Assembly (NCBI GenBank): GCA_963931925.1
Contig: OZ007581.1
Coordinates: 16,479,450 to 16,543,449, forward strand
Length of the DNA stretch: 64,000 nucleotides
From: Onchidella celtica
Taxonomy: Eukaryota > Mollusca > Gastropoda > Systellommatophora > Onchidiidae
Direction of reading: 5' to 3'
The position numbers and the translations under genes are program-made. A model generated the notes under the pieces. It worked only from the letters and a program-made list of their open reading frames with translations. It ran no database searches and had not been told where the DNA came from. This document shows positions 22,773 to 35,040 of this stretch, in pieces. The stretch's first letter is position 1, and each line of letters opens with the position of its first letter.

Positions 22773-24852
22773 GGTTATAAAGAAACTTGGTAGAATTTTA
22801 CTGTTTCTGTTCCAGAGCTTTATGGAAGGCTACATCGTGGTTCTTGAGCAAAATTGTTGTGTCTCCAGGTTTATGAATAATGGGAGCTGTCTCGGAAACA
22901 CCACAATATTGCTCTCAATGATATCATTTTTATTTTTAAGGGAGACAGTAACAATACTGCTTCTGTGTAACTTGGAACTGGTTAAAGACAGTGGAAGAAC
23001 ATAAAAATTGCAAGAGGCAGTTTGTCATTATTACAGTATTGCCATTATGAACCTTATACATAAACCTGGAGATACAACAATTTTGCTCTATACCCACGAC
23101 ACAGAAAAAGCAAAAAACATAAATTTTAATATAAGTGTTTGTTTAAATCACAAGTATTGGTTCAGACTGCTGCAAACTATGCAATTCTGGATATTTGTTC
23201 TGTTACTGTATGGACAGTCCATTAAATATTCATCTGTTTTTTTGTTGTTTTTTTACCATATTTTATATGTGGACAGTCAGTATGGCCAGCCCTATCATGA
23301 AACTGCACAAGCATTAAGGACCTTATTAACTGTTTTCTTTGAAATGTATTCTTTAGCTTAAACATGTGTTTAATAGTGTAAATAAAACATCTGAAATATT
23401 ATACTCCTCCTTAATCAATAGGAAAAAAAAAATGATAGATATATTCCTCCGGGGAGATCAAAGAATGTTTGACAACCTGCAGCTGTGCGAAAACACTTGT
23501 GCAATTTCAGGTTAAGGCCGGCGATATGTCAGTTATTCTGTATCTTTGTATTGCCTTCATAATAATTTCACTTTGAATACTCTGAAAACTCATGGTTTTG
23601 TAGCCAATTAGAATACATGTATTTGTTTCATAAAATCTGCGGATCTGTACATATCAATGGCAGATCTTCCTGCTGTTGTAAAGACATTGCTTTTTGTCCA
23701 GTGAACCCCTGTCTGTCTAGATGGGTAACATCCAAAATACCCCCGTCTCCACAGGGTTAAAAAAACCAGCCAGCTAAATGACTACTTCAATAAGGGACAT
23801 TTATACCTGTGCCCCATAATGTTATTCAGGATTTTTCCTAAACAGGAGGATACAAATTAAGTACAAATCACTATAACACACTTCACATACCACATTAAGC
23901 ATTCTAGGTATCAATATACATATAATTCACAAATTCTCCACCTGTTTTATTATGCTACCAACAGTATCCAAATTTTACATGTAGGTTTCAAAAACCATGG
24001 AGAGGGCACCGAAGTTTGGATTTGTTTCATTGGTTTTGTGCTTCTATTTTTTGTGAGTTTGTTTTATATTGCTGACTGCTCACCTCCGATCCCTTTTTTT
24101 TCACGAGCACATGACCCGTGATGTCAACACTTCCCGTTGGCTGATTTAAACTATTCAGTATGCTTGCAGTTGAAATTAGATCACAGGAATACCTGCTGCT
24201 TGCTTTCAGAATTGTTTTGGTGTGCCAAGAAAGATGAAGGGAAGGTAGAATGTGGGGGGAGGGGGTCCATGCAGAGCGCAGCTTTTAAGCTTGTTTGAGT
24301 AAAAGACGAGAGTGCTCCCACCACTGTCTTGCATTTGACTGGCTTGGCCTATATCCTCAAATCTGGCAGGAATTGTTATATCATTAAAACAGAAAATATT
24401 TCTCATGTCCTTCCTAAACACAGGGCAATCCTATAACTAAAAGAGGGGATAGTTGGCATGTTTACTTTCATAGAGCAAGCTTTGAAAGATGAATCCACTT
24501 ACTTCAAATGTCACTGAATCAAATCGTGTTGAACAGTAAACTATATCAGTCGATACTTTTTGGAATAATGTGTATCAGCTCTAGTAGTATTTATACAAAA
24601 TATTTATTATTTACATGGCTTCCAAAAATCCCTTTGCTATAATGTTAAATTCAGAGTTTTGAAGCAAATGATGCAGCATCATATCATCATCCAACATTGT
24701 CATCTCACATAATGGCATATCAATAGTTTTGCCACATTTCAGGAGTTTTTTTTCAATGTTTTAGAGAGAGTAAGATTTCTTACATGTGGCAAAAATATTT
24801 GTCTATAAATTCAAAACTGTTCAAGATAGTCACGTTTTGAGAATATTTTTTA
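22773..24852. other. No gene seen
   Basis: Long AT-rich interval with an AATAAA at 23381-23386 but no reading frame with recognisable similarity, no RNA gene and no delimited repeat. Confidence 0.3.
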
Positions 24853-25216
24853 TATATACTTCTTTAATCCCATTTGGAAAATTTGCCTTTGTGTCATTGC
24901 AGCCATGTTACAACTGGAGCAGGCGCGTCGTCCCCACGGTGCAGCGCCGGTCGCAGGTTTTTGTTTGGGGGGGGGGGGGGGGGGGGCGAGGGAGCGGTTA
25001 GGATGAATTCTATTTAATTTTGTGCGGGCAGCAGCCTGTTTATCCTGCTCTTACCGATAGCCAAGGTATCTTTAAACGTGCGCAACATGCACACAGGCCA
25101 TCCGAGTTTTTCGTTCCTATCCGAGAAAACTAGGTGCTCGATCCTACCTCCCATAGGATCAGGGGCAGGAAAATATGAGAAGAATCCCAAAATTCCAACA
25201 TGCCTGCACGGACCAG
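24853..25216 (-). repeat. tRNA-derived SINE, copy 2 (head missing)
   Basis: Same family as 20727-21142. The tail and body are intact; the tRNA-like head is lost where a GATAGATA stretch begins at 25217. It includes a run of 20 G at 24967-24986. Confidence 0.7.
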
Positions 25217-26330
25217 GATAGATAGATATAGATGTCACCTTAGGGAATGATATGTAGTAACAACTCAAAACTACCAAACTCATTGATATACCAGCCTCTG
25301 AGATGAACATGCCAATAGTTTGGCATGGCACGTGTCACTTTGAAAGAAACTAATAGTAAGGTCATTGACAGTCGGATGAACCTGATGTAACCATGACATA
25401 GACATCATACATTTAACATTATATGGATTGGGTAATTTTACATCTCTGAAACCAATCATTTCTTTCCAAAATTCACACTGTTAAATGTGTCTGGGTCTTG
25501 CGATTTTAGTCCTTGTTTGTTCCAATTCCACTTTTTGCACAACTGAGAAATTTGATGTTAAATGTTTACGGCTTTAGTACATGTATTATGATAAGGAGTT
25601 GGAATAAATCGAATGTGTGAAACAGCTTGATAAGTGCCACAACGCATTTTAAACGAGTATCAAAGTGTGCTTTTGTTATACCACTTCTACATATTAAAAG
25701 ATGTCGAGTTTTTCAGAGAACGGAGACAGAATAAATGAGAACTTAGGTCGTGTTCTGCCGAAATGGCATAAATTGTTTAGAGTTTAAACACAACTCTCTA
25801 GGATCATGTTTTTCCATAGAGAGTATAGCATATGCAAATTTTAAAAAGAAAACCCAGATAAAATAATTAGTTTATCCTTACGAAATCCCACCAAAAATTC
25901 TTGGTTCCAGAGTGTCAAACAAGCTATCCTTCACAAACCTGTTTATATTTATTATATCCATTGCACAGTGATCAAAATGCTCAATCCAGACCGTGATGTG
26001 ATATCTCTGCATTATCCAAAATAACATGTCCCAGTGATTTTACATAATTCCTTTTTGATTTGTACACTCATCAGTATTTAGGTTTCGATGCATTTTTAAA
26101 CATTTATTTTTCACTTTTATATTTTCACTGAATTTAATTTTTGTAATGATGTTCAGCACTTCAATTTTGATAGCTCTTGCTGCAGCCAAGGATGCAAGCA
26201 ATAAAGCTTTATTTTTTTGTATCTGCAAATGTTATGAATTTGAAAATCAGAACAAATTTTCATCTGTACATAAAGTGAGATGTAAAGCAACAAAATGTTT
26301 GTGAAGTTTTTTTCGTACACAGAATTCCCA
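25217..26330. other. No gene seen
   Basis: AT-rich interval with no recognised feature. Confidence 0.3.
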
Positions 26331-26920
26331 CAGGTCCCTTAAGGCCTTAACTTGTTAAAAATTGATTTCAAAACCTTAAAAAGTCCATAGTTTTATCAAA
26401 ATTGATTTTAGAACCTTAACTCTTTTTGGATGTATCCCCGATTTATCGGCGCCAGTGAAAAATGCGTTTGGAGGTATCCCCGATTTATATTGTATTCTAC
26501 ATTCAATTCTTTTTTATTTGATGTGTATTATTTTACTTTACTATCAATATTTTTTTTTCTGTAAGTGGGAAAGAATTAAGTACATCCAGATTTGACCGAA
26601 GCCCACAGCACTGACGTCCTGAAAGAGTTAAAAAGTCCTTAAGTTTCTCAAAGTTGATTTCAAAACCTTAAAAAGTCCTTAATTTTAAAAATTTGTTCAA
26701 AGGTCCTTGAAAAGTCATATCAGATTCTCCTTGCTATTTGTGTTATGTTATATACACCTTGTTTCATGACTTTTTTTTTTTTTTAATTTAAAGACTAGCC
26801 CTATCAGTTTTTGTTCATAAACCACCTCAAGAAAAATGTTAAAGGTCCGTGAAAAGTCTATAATTATTGTCCAAAAAAGTCCAGAGAAGTTCCTTCATTT
26901 TGATTTTTCAGAACCTGCAG
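26330..26920. repeat. Diverged CTTAAAAAGTCC repeat with nested MITE
   Basis: The word CCTTAAAAAGTCC and variants recur at 26377, 26630, 26665 and beyond. This recalls the interior of the AGGGTTCAYAC elements, but the ends are not recognisable. A TTAA MITE interrupts it at 26420-26627. Confidence 0.45.
26420..26627. mobile_element. piggyBac-type MITE with TTAA duplication
   Basis: 208 bp between TTAA (26416-26419) and TTAA (26628-26631). The ends are CTCTTTTTGGATG and, from the right, CTCTTTCAGGACG. TATCCCCGATTTAT is repeated inside the left end. Non-coding. Confidence 0.65.
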
Positions 26921-27976
26921 GAAATAATATACATCACCAAAAAAAAACATTGATAAATAAATAATAATTTGATTAAGAAATACAAGTACATTAAAAATAG
27001 ATTATTGTGTACCAGATGACATGTTTCAAATACAGAACCCTTAGCATTTGAGGGTTAATATGATGAGAGTTTGATGTCAGATTGTACAAGTTGACAATAG
27101 CAAAGGTAAATTGTTTTTATCAGAGCTTAATATCTCAATTCTAAACAAAGTTATTAATTTTTGATGTGGAAGATGGTGAGAGTCGTGCTTTTGAGAAAAC
27201 TGATCTGGGAGTTTAGCAGTCATTCTTAACAATATATGTTTTGCAAGTCTCATTATAATGATAATAATAATGAATGGCATTTATATAGCCATTATGCACT
27301 GTTAATTACCCAATAGCCATTTAGAGATAATTCCATTTTTATTGGAATGAATTTGGACATCTCTGAGCTGAGTTATAGGACAGAAATCAAATGTTCCTTT
27401 AGAGGGGTTTTCTCAGGAATTTGGTCTTTCACCTTAAGCCCAATTTCATTAGATCCACTCATATTCTCACAAAGTGACGTATGCAGGTCTTTATTAGTTT
27501 TGAATAAGCATAAACATTTGTATTTTGCTCTAGGAAAACCCTTCACATGGTGAGATATCAACTATTATGAAAGAAGGTTATTTTCTGTGTATTTTGCTTT
27601 TTATCTGAAGTCAATATCTCAAATAGTTTTTGAGATATGGCCGTTTAAAGTGTCGGGTGCAGTACCGAACAAACTGGGAAACATGAATTTGCAGGCCTGT
27701 ATCTCAAAAGCAGCCTGTGCGTCATCCGGCGGATTTTCCTGGAGCGCCACACATTTTCTGCCAGGTGCTTGTTTGTACGTCAGAAATCTCAGGCTAACCA
27801 AAACTTTGACTTACCCTACCGTAAAAATGGAAAAATGTTGATCGCCAGTACATGAGACAGATGAGAACTTGTGTTTTGTCAAATGAACATGAATTTGAGA
27901 TTGATGAATTTTTTAGCTCAGAGGTATTAGTTTCTCTCAGGGGTAGGAGGTGCTCTTTGAATTATCATGACATAAG
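26921..27976. other. No gene seen
   Basis: AT-rich. At about 27243-27290 there is a fragment of a dispersed repeat (ATAATAATAATG followed by CATTTATATAGC) also found at about 60968-61045. Confidence 0.35.
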
Positions 27977-27980
27977 TTAA

Positions 27981-28190
27981 CCCTTTTGCTGCCATGCCCA
28001 AACGCCCTTCTTGCCTTTAAATTACCAGAGTAATGGACTATTGAGTGGAAAGACTGCAGGAAATAGGGGTGCAAAATGCGCCAGAACAATGTCGATATCT
28101 GGGCCTCATGGCAGTTTTAGCATGAAACAGAAGAGCCGATATATCAGCCATGCGGCATTTTTTTGCAACATATGTGTGGCAGCAAGATGG
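27981..28190. mobile_element. piggyBac-type MITE with perfect TTAA duplication
   Basis: 210 bp between TTAA (27977-27980) and TTAA (28191-28194). The ends are CCCTTTTGCTGCCA and, from the right, CCATCTTGCTGCCA, agreeing at 12 of 14. Different family from the CTCTTT/CTCATT elements. Non-coding. Confidence 0.7.
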
Positions 28191-28194
28191 TTAA

Positions 28195-29055
28195 ACATTC
28201 TGATTTATTGTTTCTTTTTCTGCGAGATATGAAAAGTATAGAATTACATGTTTTATTTTGGTGGTAGATCATTATTGCTTTAGTTTTTCATTGTTATTTT
28301 TATTATTGCACCAATATAATTACTTTCCACATGATGCATTTACAGGGTAAAATGTCACAATATTATCTTTAAGTCTGAACAACTTCGTTTTATGTACGTT
28401 TTAAACCATGAGTTTCAAGCTTGAGCCACATTGACATAATATGTTAAAATTCATAAACTATTTTGTTTTTTGTTGTTTCTTTCTTTAAAATTGAGATATT
28501 AAATAATTTGGCATGTTTTGCGGCCATCAACAGCTTACAGCTTATGTTATAAATTAGGGATTAAGATCTGAAAACTGAGGGCCGAAAAAAGTTTTTTTTT
28601 TCTTTCTAATATTATTTATTAAAATACAACAGAACAATGTTAAAAATGACAGAAAGACATTCAGTTTCTTGCTTCTCTCAAACAATTAGTAAAGGCTGAT
28701 AAGCTATTGTAACTCGGCTTTTTTTTAAAATTGGCATATTTGTGGCCATGGGAAACGTGACCCACCGTGGATCTCATGACATGTGGTCGTGAAGGGACAC
28801 TTACGGCCCTTCCGCAAGCCGATCTATAAGAGGAACAGTGTGAAAGGATTTGCAACATCGTGGAACAAGAAGGAAAAAAGTCACAAAAAATACTCATCCA
28901 TCGTCGATTCACATACAGATACACAAATGCAAACTGTATCTCCAAAAAATGTATATAATTTATACCCTTTTTCGACGTCACATTCATGACACTGCAGTTA
29001 CGCCGGCTGGGGCACGAGGTCACGGCTTATCTGTCGGCTTGTTGCGTCACTTTGC
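28195..29055. other. No gene seen
   Basis: AT-rich, with a more GC-balanced part after 28740. No protein or RNA gene was recognised. Confidence 0.3.
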
Positions 29056-29158
29056 GTTTATAAAGAACTGTAAACTGAGTGGACAGTTTGACGCGATTTG
29101 TTACGCCACGACAACATCAAGAGCAGCAACAACTGGTCACAGGAGTACGTCACGGTAA
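29056..29158 (+). promoter_or_regulatory. Possible promoter with a short first exon
   Basis: GTTTATAAAG (29057-29066) resembles a TATA box. About 90 bp downstream, GTCACG/GTAAGTGAC is a strong donor-like site at 29155. The local GC content is higher than the surroundings. This could be a non-coding first exon of a plus-strand gene, but no acceptor or transcript evidence connects it to any gene here. Confidence 0.2.
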
Positions 29159-29218
29159 GTGACATTATTGCCAGAACAACAGTATTCAGTAAGATATTAG
29201 GGAAGGACACAATATGTG

Positions 29219-29262
29219 TACAATGAAACGCAAACTAAAAGAGAAGTCTGCGTTTCATTGTA
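29219..29262. repeat. Perfect 14-bp inverted repeat
   Basis: TACAATGAAACGCA (29219-29232) and its exact complement (29249-29262) are separated by 16 bp. No known element is recognised. Confidence 0.5.
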
Positions 29263-29491
29263 TCGCTTGGGTATTATTTCTTACGCGAGCCTTTGCTACA
29301 TACAACCTTTTCTGTTTGCCAAATTTTGACTTTGCCTATAGCCTTGCTGGGACCCCACAGCTTTCCTGTGGTTTTTATAATATTAGTATTAGGGAGTACC
29401 ATTTTGAGTTACACAACTTTAGTCTGGCGCCGATTTCATGTTCTGTGTGTCAACCGCCGAGCCCCGCGTAATAGTACCATCTAGAGGACTA

Positions 29492-29672
29492 ATGCTGGGT
29501 TCTCGTGTGTACGGAAACGGAAACGGCAAAGGAAACGTCAAAAACCCTTCAGGTAGTGAATTAGAAAGAATGTTTCCGCACGCCTTTTCCGTACACATGG
29601 AGACACTCTTTCTTTTTACTGCATGATGAATTTTTTGCCGTTTCCGTTTCCGTACACATGAGAATCCAGCAT
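29492..29672. mobile_element. Short MITE with about 39-bp terminal inverted repeats
   Basis: 181 bp. The left arm ATGCTGGGTTCTCGTGTG continues into CGGAAACGGAAACGGCAAA (to 29530); the right arm (29633-29672) is its near-exact complement. The target duplication is unclear, so the superfamily is not assigned. Confidence 0.65.
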
Positions 29673-30366
29673 GACTCGCCAGGAGGCGCCCCCACCCACG
29701 GACGCCCCCTTTTAATATTCCTATTTTACCTACTTTTGTCTAGTATTCTCAGTGACAAGGCATGAGATAACGAATTTTTTTTATTTCTGTTTTAGTAACA
29801 TTTAAACAAAGGAAGCGCATATCCGTACAACGCACACAATTCGATGACGCAGAACACACACCGGAATATTATATTACTGACCTTCTTAATTTGCATAGCT
29901 TTTAAAAATATGACTCGGCTTAGTAGCAAAACAATCCGACTTCTGCTCAGAGATTGCGTGATCTGCGCTAATAATATACTTGAGTGTACGTCGATCACCA
30001 ATGGCTACCCCCAACCCCTTTTCGCCTGATTAGACAATCTTGACTACCGCCCATTGATACAAACTGACTAGACCCTCACGCCCCCAGGTCCATCTGACTA
30101 TTCCATGTGTGGTCACTTTAAATTCGTGAACACCATACCATTATATCAAGTTTTGTTTCAGCAAACCTTCACCAGTCGCGCTTTTTGGTAAACATGTTGT
30201 ACGGATATGCACTGTCCATATCCATACAACATGTTGTATTCGTGATTACATTCCTATGTGTTTGCTGTTCGTTCTATCAGTTTTGCTAGCGTCATTTCAG
30301 TCGATGTGCATATTCGTCGCTGTCAAACTATGAAGTCGGTTGATCTAGATAGCGCGCACCTATCTT
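29673..30366. other. Intergenic, with a 19-bp hairpin at 30191-30235
   Basis: Arms AACATGTTGTACGGATATG and its complement (18 of 19 paired) enclose a 7-base loop. The inner word GTTGTACGGATATG occurs a third time, inverted, at about 29818. No gene is seen. Confidence 0.45.
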
Positions 30367-30892
30367 CTATCTATATAATAAAGCTACAACAAAACCCCTA
30401 ATAGTCCTATAGACTCGGAAACTACACAACGTACCGACCTGAAATTTGGCACAAAGAATTATGGGATAGCGAACATTGTTCCTATCGCTATACACAAACA
30501 AAACCTTTTGTTATTTCTGAGTTAATCGGTAAATGCGGTTATAATTAAAGACTAAATTCACGAGAGCGTTTGATCCGAAATTTACGATCAATAAGATATT
30601 GATGTATGTTTCTAATAATAGCCCACTTCCGCCTACACATGACTTTATCACTTCCTGCGATGTGTTCACTAACAAACAAACTAACCCGTGCGCAAATCAT
30701 TGTCAGTTGACGGATGCTGACGGGATGCGCAGGATGTCAACGCGCAAAGGGAGAGCAGTAAAACTTATATAAAAACAAACAAAAATAAAATAAAGCTAAA
30801 GGAACAGGCAAAATGAAGCAGGTCCATAATAATCACCCAGAACTGAAACTAATAAATCGATTTATCCCGGGCAGGGCCGGGCAACTCAGCTT
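30367..30892. repeat. Dispersed non-coding repeat, possibly Helitron/Helentron-derived
   Basis: It starts TCTATCTATATAATAAAGC and ends with a GC-rich palindrome (CCCGGGCAGGGCCGGG) followed by CAACTCAGCT. There are no terminal inverted repeats and no clear target duplication. The 3' 250 bp recur inverted at about 45952-46210. The layout (A/T start, 3' hairpin) is reminiscent of non-autonomous rolling-circle elements, but the class is not certain. Confidence 0.4.
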
Positions 30893-32473
30893 GTGCTAAA
30901 GGAAGCTGGATATTGTAGACAGACCCAGCAAAAACAGATGATGGAATCAATCGACATTATATTGCATTCTTTGACACCGGGAAGCAGTGTGATTGAAACA
31001 CTAGAGCAGGGGTGCTCAACCTTTATTGACATAGGATCTACTTTTACATTTCCCAGCTGTGATGTTTCCACTTTCTCTCACTAACTTTCTTCTGACACCA
31101 GCCGTGATGGGCACGGCACAAACACACTAAATAATCGACTATCTCTCTTCTATAAGTTATAACAAACGATATCTGTATTGCTTATATATATACAATAATT
31201 ATTAATTCATTCAATAATAACAGGAACATAGGTCATACAATTTCATGTGAATTTCGATGGAATGAAGTTGATGCAAATCAGTACATGATAATTAAAAGGA
31301 TTCGTAATATTCAATTTCTAGCACATTTTATAAAACACACGGGTACATTCAGCATAAGGAAACCTCTCCTTTAGGGGTGTATGGCGCTATCTGGGCACTG
31401 GTTCTTCCTCTCTACTCTGGCTTGACTGCGCAGTTAGATCAACAGGTATCGGCAGGTACCAATAGGTCGGGAAGCCAAGAAGCCACGATGTCGTTAATCA
31501 AAGTTCAAGAAGTTGAGAAGCCAAGAAGGTGTTGTTCTTCCTCCTCTGTAGAAAAACAATCGCAACTTCCTAATCTACTGCTGGAAGGCATGACTTCCAC
31601 ACTTACTCCATGACGGATATTCATCATTAATACTTTAAACCGCTGACACTGTTATAAGTCAGGCTGCAGCTCCCATGCTCCATAGGCTCCCATATAGGCA
31701 ATAGAATAAACGATCAATACAGTTTTAATGGTACTTACACGTTCCCCACGAAGAATAACGCTCTCTCTAACAGACCCCCTCCTATAAGGTTTCGTAACAT
31801 ATATGTAACGGCGTTTCCGTGACTCTCTCAGAGGCAGTAGTTATACCAAAGTAAACCCACTAGATTTAGGTTCTACAATTATGAACATTAAGTAAAATAC
31901 ACATACATCGCACAATTAACTTACCACTCAGCAACAGCTCAAATGCCGACAAGATACCAAAGATACCACGCTCTGACAAAGGATGTTTGCGGTTCCCTGA
32001 CCCTCCCCACTCACAAGACTAGTACAAAGTTACAGTTGCAGTTGTGGTCTCCTCTTCGGCACGAAGCTGGTGAGTGCTCTCAGCGGTCTGAAGTTGGAAG
32101 GAGCGTTCGGGGATTTATACCCAGTCGGGTAGCGTCCCAAGACGCTCACCGAGTGTACATTAGTTATCCTAATAGCCACCCCCGTCGACTCCACGTCAAA
32201 TACTATTGAAGCATCTCTACCCCCCAAGCAATTCCCAGGTGATCTGATCGTCAAGTACGGCGGTCAAGTAAACATTCCCTACTTTCCCCCTCTGGCATAC
32301 AATAACTCTGTCTCCCCGCCGTCAACTATCTTCCCACTCTATATATACCTTGCCAATCCGTCACCCTGTTACACCAGCCTTTGGAGATCTACCAGTCTGG
32401 CGAAGCCCTGAAACAAAAAAATAAAAGAAACCGAACCTATGCTGGTGTGCCTGGTGGCATTATTCACTTTAAC

Positions 32474-34859
32474 CAAGGACTACTATATGACAGGACGCGC
32501 ACGGCCGATCTTCTGACTTCGCTAGCGAAGGCCATTTGATTATTGACACCTACAGCCTTATTATGACACTTAAGACTAACCAATTGTAACCAATGTTGCA
32601 TCCAAACATAATCTCATTAAATAAAGCAGTTTTACCACAGTTAATGACGATACCATACAGTAGAACCTTAATTATAGCCCATTCCATGAATCAGGACCAT
32701 TTCTGTAGTCTTATAGCAATGGTTCCTCTGTATACAGAAACGAAAAATAACTCACCATGTTGCAGCCCAAATTAGTCAGCGAGCCGTGCCTTCTTGATGG
32801 AGGTCTGGTACAGAGCTGAATTTCTTTGATGGTCCTTTTCCAAATTATGAATCCCATGCAGAAGAACATTTATTTTGCCAGGCGTCGCAGCAGATGCTTA
32901 GAAAATAATCCAAAACCATAGTAGGTGTTCATAGTGAGAAGAATGTTGACAAGTCTTTGGCGGCAGCATGCTTTATGTTTGGATTTCTTCACAAAGCACA
33001 AACCAGTCCTTACGAACTCATATGTGCACACATGTGGGACAGTCAAACAACCCCTTGAAACTTCTTGGACGAAGTCTTTTACTTCGCTTGACAATAAACA
33101 CTTCAGCAAGTGAACTAAATCGTACAACAAATACCAAGCTCGCTGATCATTCAAGGATGTACAGTCTCAAAGTCAGTTCTTCTTGTGAATAATTTGCAGT
33201 ATTGCTGATTGATTTTATGATTGTCAGTCATGGACCCTAAAACAATCCCACCTGTCTTCTCAACAACAGCAGCAGCTTCCTTGACAACAGTGAATTGTTA
33301 GGCAGCTGTTAGGTTGTGAACAGGGGTAACAGATACCATAACACTAGGTCCACCATGCAAACATTTCATCATGACACATAACATAGAGCTTGCCTTGGAG
33401 TCTGGGTCATTTTTTGACATGCCATTGAGAACACCCCCTGAAAAGGCGACTCTTTGGCGAATTTTCACTTCATCGACTAACAAAAAACAATGTTTCTGCT
33501 GAGCATTCTTTGCTTTCTGAAATGTTTTCTCCAGTACTTGGTCAACATCTGTAGAAGAGATCACAGACTGCAGCTTTCGTCTACTTGGGAAAACAAGAAA
33601 GTCACGCAGTTGATGGTAATTACAGTGAGGGAAAGATTCAATTGCAAAGCAGTAATCTGCAACCGAGAATGCCTTGTCATATATGAGTTGAAGCTGTCTT
33701 GTAAGAAATTTGAGTTTCTGGCCTTTGGCAGCATCAAGCGACTCTTAGGCTTGAACTTGTTGAAGAGTCGTTGCCACTTTTTTAACAACACCATCCACAG
33801 GAAGATAGTTAATCGCTGAGTGCACAGCCTCAAAGAATTGTGTGTAGGATGACAGGCCAGTGTTTGGACTTAAGATTTTACCCAAAGGCACGTTAATCCC
33901 ATTCTTGAAAGCAGAAAGAGTAAGAGGTGAACACAAAGTAGATTTGTTGTGAACAATATTATTATTGACAAGCAACTCTCTCTGTAATCTTTCACCATGA
34001 AAATACACACAAATTTGTCTTCTGGACGAGATATGAGAAGATTTTCATACTTTTTTAACAACTCTTTGTCAGGAGAAAACTCAGAAAACGAAGTGATTCT
34101 GTCTTTCTTGATGAAATAGTTCAGCTGTTGATCCTCAGCTTTAGGCTCGCGTGGTGCTGGTTTTGGTGTTGGCAAACAAGAAGAAGGAACATTAAAAATA
34201 CTTGGTGACAACACAGGCCGAGTATGTCCACCTGGTATCTTGACCATAGGTGTATCCGCTGGCCAATGTCTCTCACATATAAAAAATTTTGTTGGGTGGA
34301 CAACGAAATCCTCACGTGGGGGGAGAACGTTCAACCATTTCTGTTTTTCTTGTTCGTCTTTAGGTAGTTTAAGCACACGGCATTTGTTCGATTCGTTGTA
34401 GTTGCCTTTGCAGTTCACAACACCACACTTATTTGGCATTTTGAAAGAATATAAATCCCACAACTTGCAAAAAATATCCACCAGTATCACATTGTTTCAC
34501 GTGTCTGTTTCAATGTTTATATTTTCCCACACAACCAAAGCACTTGTTCCGGTAACGTAAACATCCGGGAGAAAAAGAGTGCAAGCTTTCCGCACTAGAT
34601 CTAGGCCTAAAAATAAAAGTTTTGGGGTGTTGGATATTCACTAAGTAAATTAATGCCAACAAATCGTATGGAAAATTTGTTTACTTACTTAACTGACATA
34701 AACTTCATCTCATCTTATTAGTCTAGATTACTACGCTAAAGCGCACTGTTACGTTCGGTCTAAAAATAGACTATTCATGAGAAACTGGGTCAATGCAATG
34801 GCCTTCGCTAGCGAAGTCAGAAGATCGGCCGTGAGCGTCCTTTCATATAGTAGTACTTG
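32474..34859 (-). mobile_element. P-element-family transposon with 63-bp terminal inverted repeats
   Basis: The terminal repeats at 32474-32536 and 34797-34859 start with CAAG and match at about 60 of 63 positions; each contains the inner palindrome CTTCGCTAGCGAAG. The target site ACTTTAAC is duplicated perfectly (32466-32473 and 34860-34867). CA termini, 8-bp duplication and a THAP-containing transposase are P-element characters. The 2.4-kb length is short for an autonomous copy, and the coding region is broken. Confidence 0.9.
32870..34439 (-). pseudogene. P-element (THAP9-like) transposase, frameshifted
   Basis: From the ATG at 34439 the first frame encodes a THAP zinc finger: CGVVNC (C-X4-C), a central Trp in KQKWLNVLPP, ICERHW (C-X2-H), and an AVPTF-like RPVLSPSIF. 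After about 160 residues it leaves frame. Further pieces lie in other minus-strand frames: 33833-33561; 33564-33298 with LLVDEVKIRQRVAFSGGV, MSKNDPDSKA and a PVHNLTA end, typical of the P/THAP9 RNase H-like core; and 33154-32870 with NDQRAWYLLYDLVHLLKC. Several frameshifts and stops and missing segments show it is dead. Known P and THAP9 proteins bind DNA through the THAP finger and cut DNA using GTP as cofactor. Confidence 0.85.
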
Positions 34860-35040
34860 ACTTTAACATACAACTAACACAACCCGCCACATGCAAGAAA
34901 ATCGACCCGCCAAAATACAAAGACAAATATATACCTCGCCGGTGTTTCCTACATTCATCCCGCGATCGACTGCCAAGCACGTGAAGATCGACCGGTAGAT
35001 CGCGACGACTGGTTGAGCACCCCTGCACTAGATCTTTCCG

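Larger units (their letters stand above)
31007..35025. mobile_element. hAT-type element, 4 kb, containing a P element
   Basis: The ends are CAGGGGTGCTCAACC and its perfect complement GGTTGAGCACCCCTG (15 bp). The flanking 8-mers CACTAGAG (30999-31006) and CACTAGAT (35026-35033) agree at 7 of 8. Ends and duplication length are those of hAT transposons. Removing the P element at 32474-34859 leaves about 1.6 kb with no hAT transposase, so the host element is non-autonomous. Confidence 0.8.

Noticed and set aside
31806..32373. LTR from TGTAACGGCG to CCTGTTACA with a TATA-like site
   Set aside because: TG...CA-like ends are present, but flanks (ATATA and CCAGC) do not match and there is no partner, primer site or polypurine tract.
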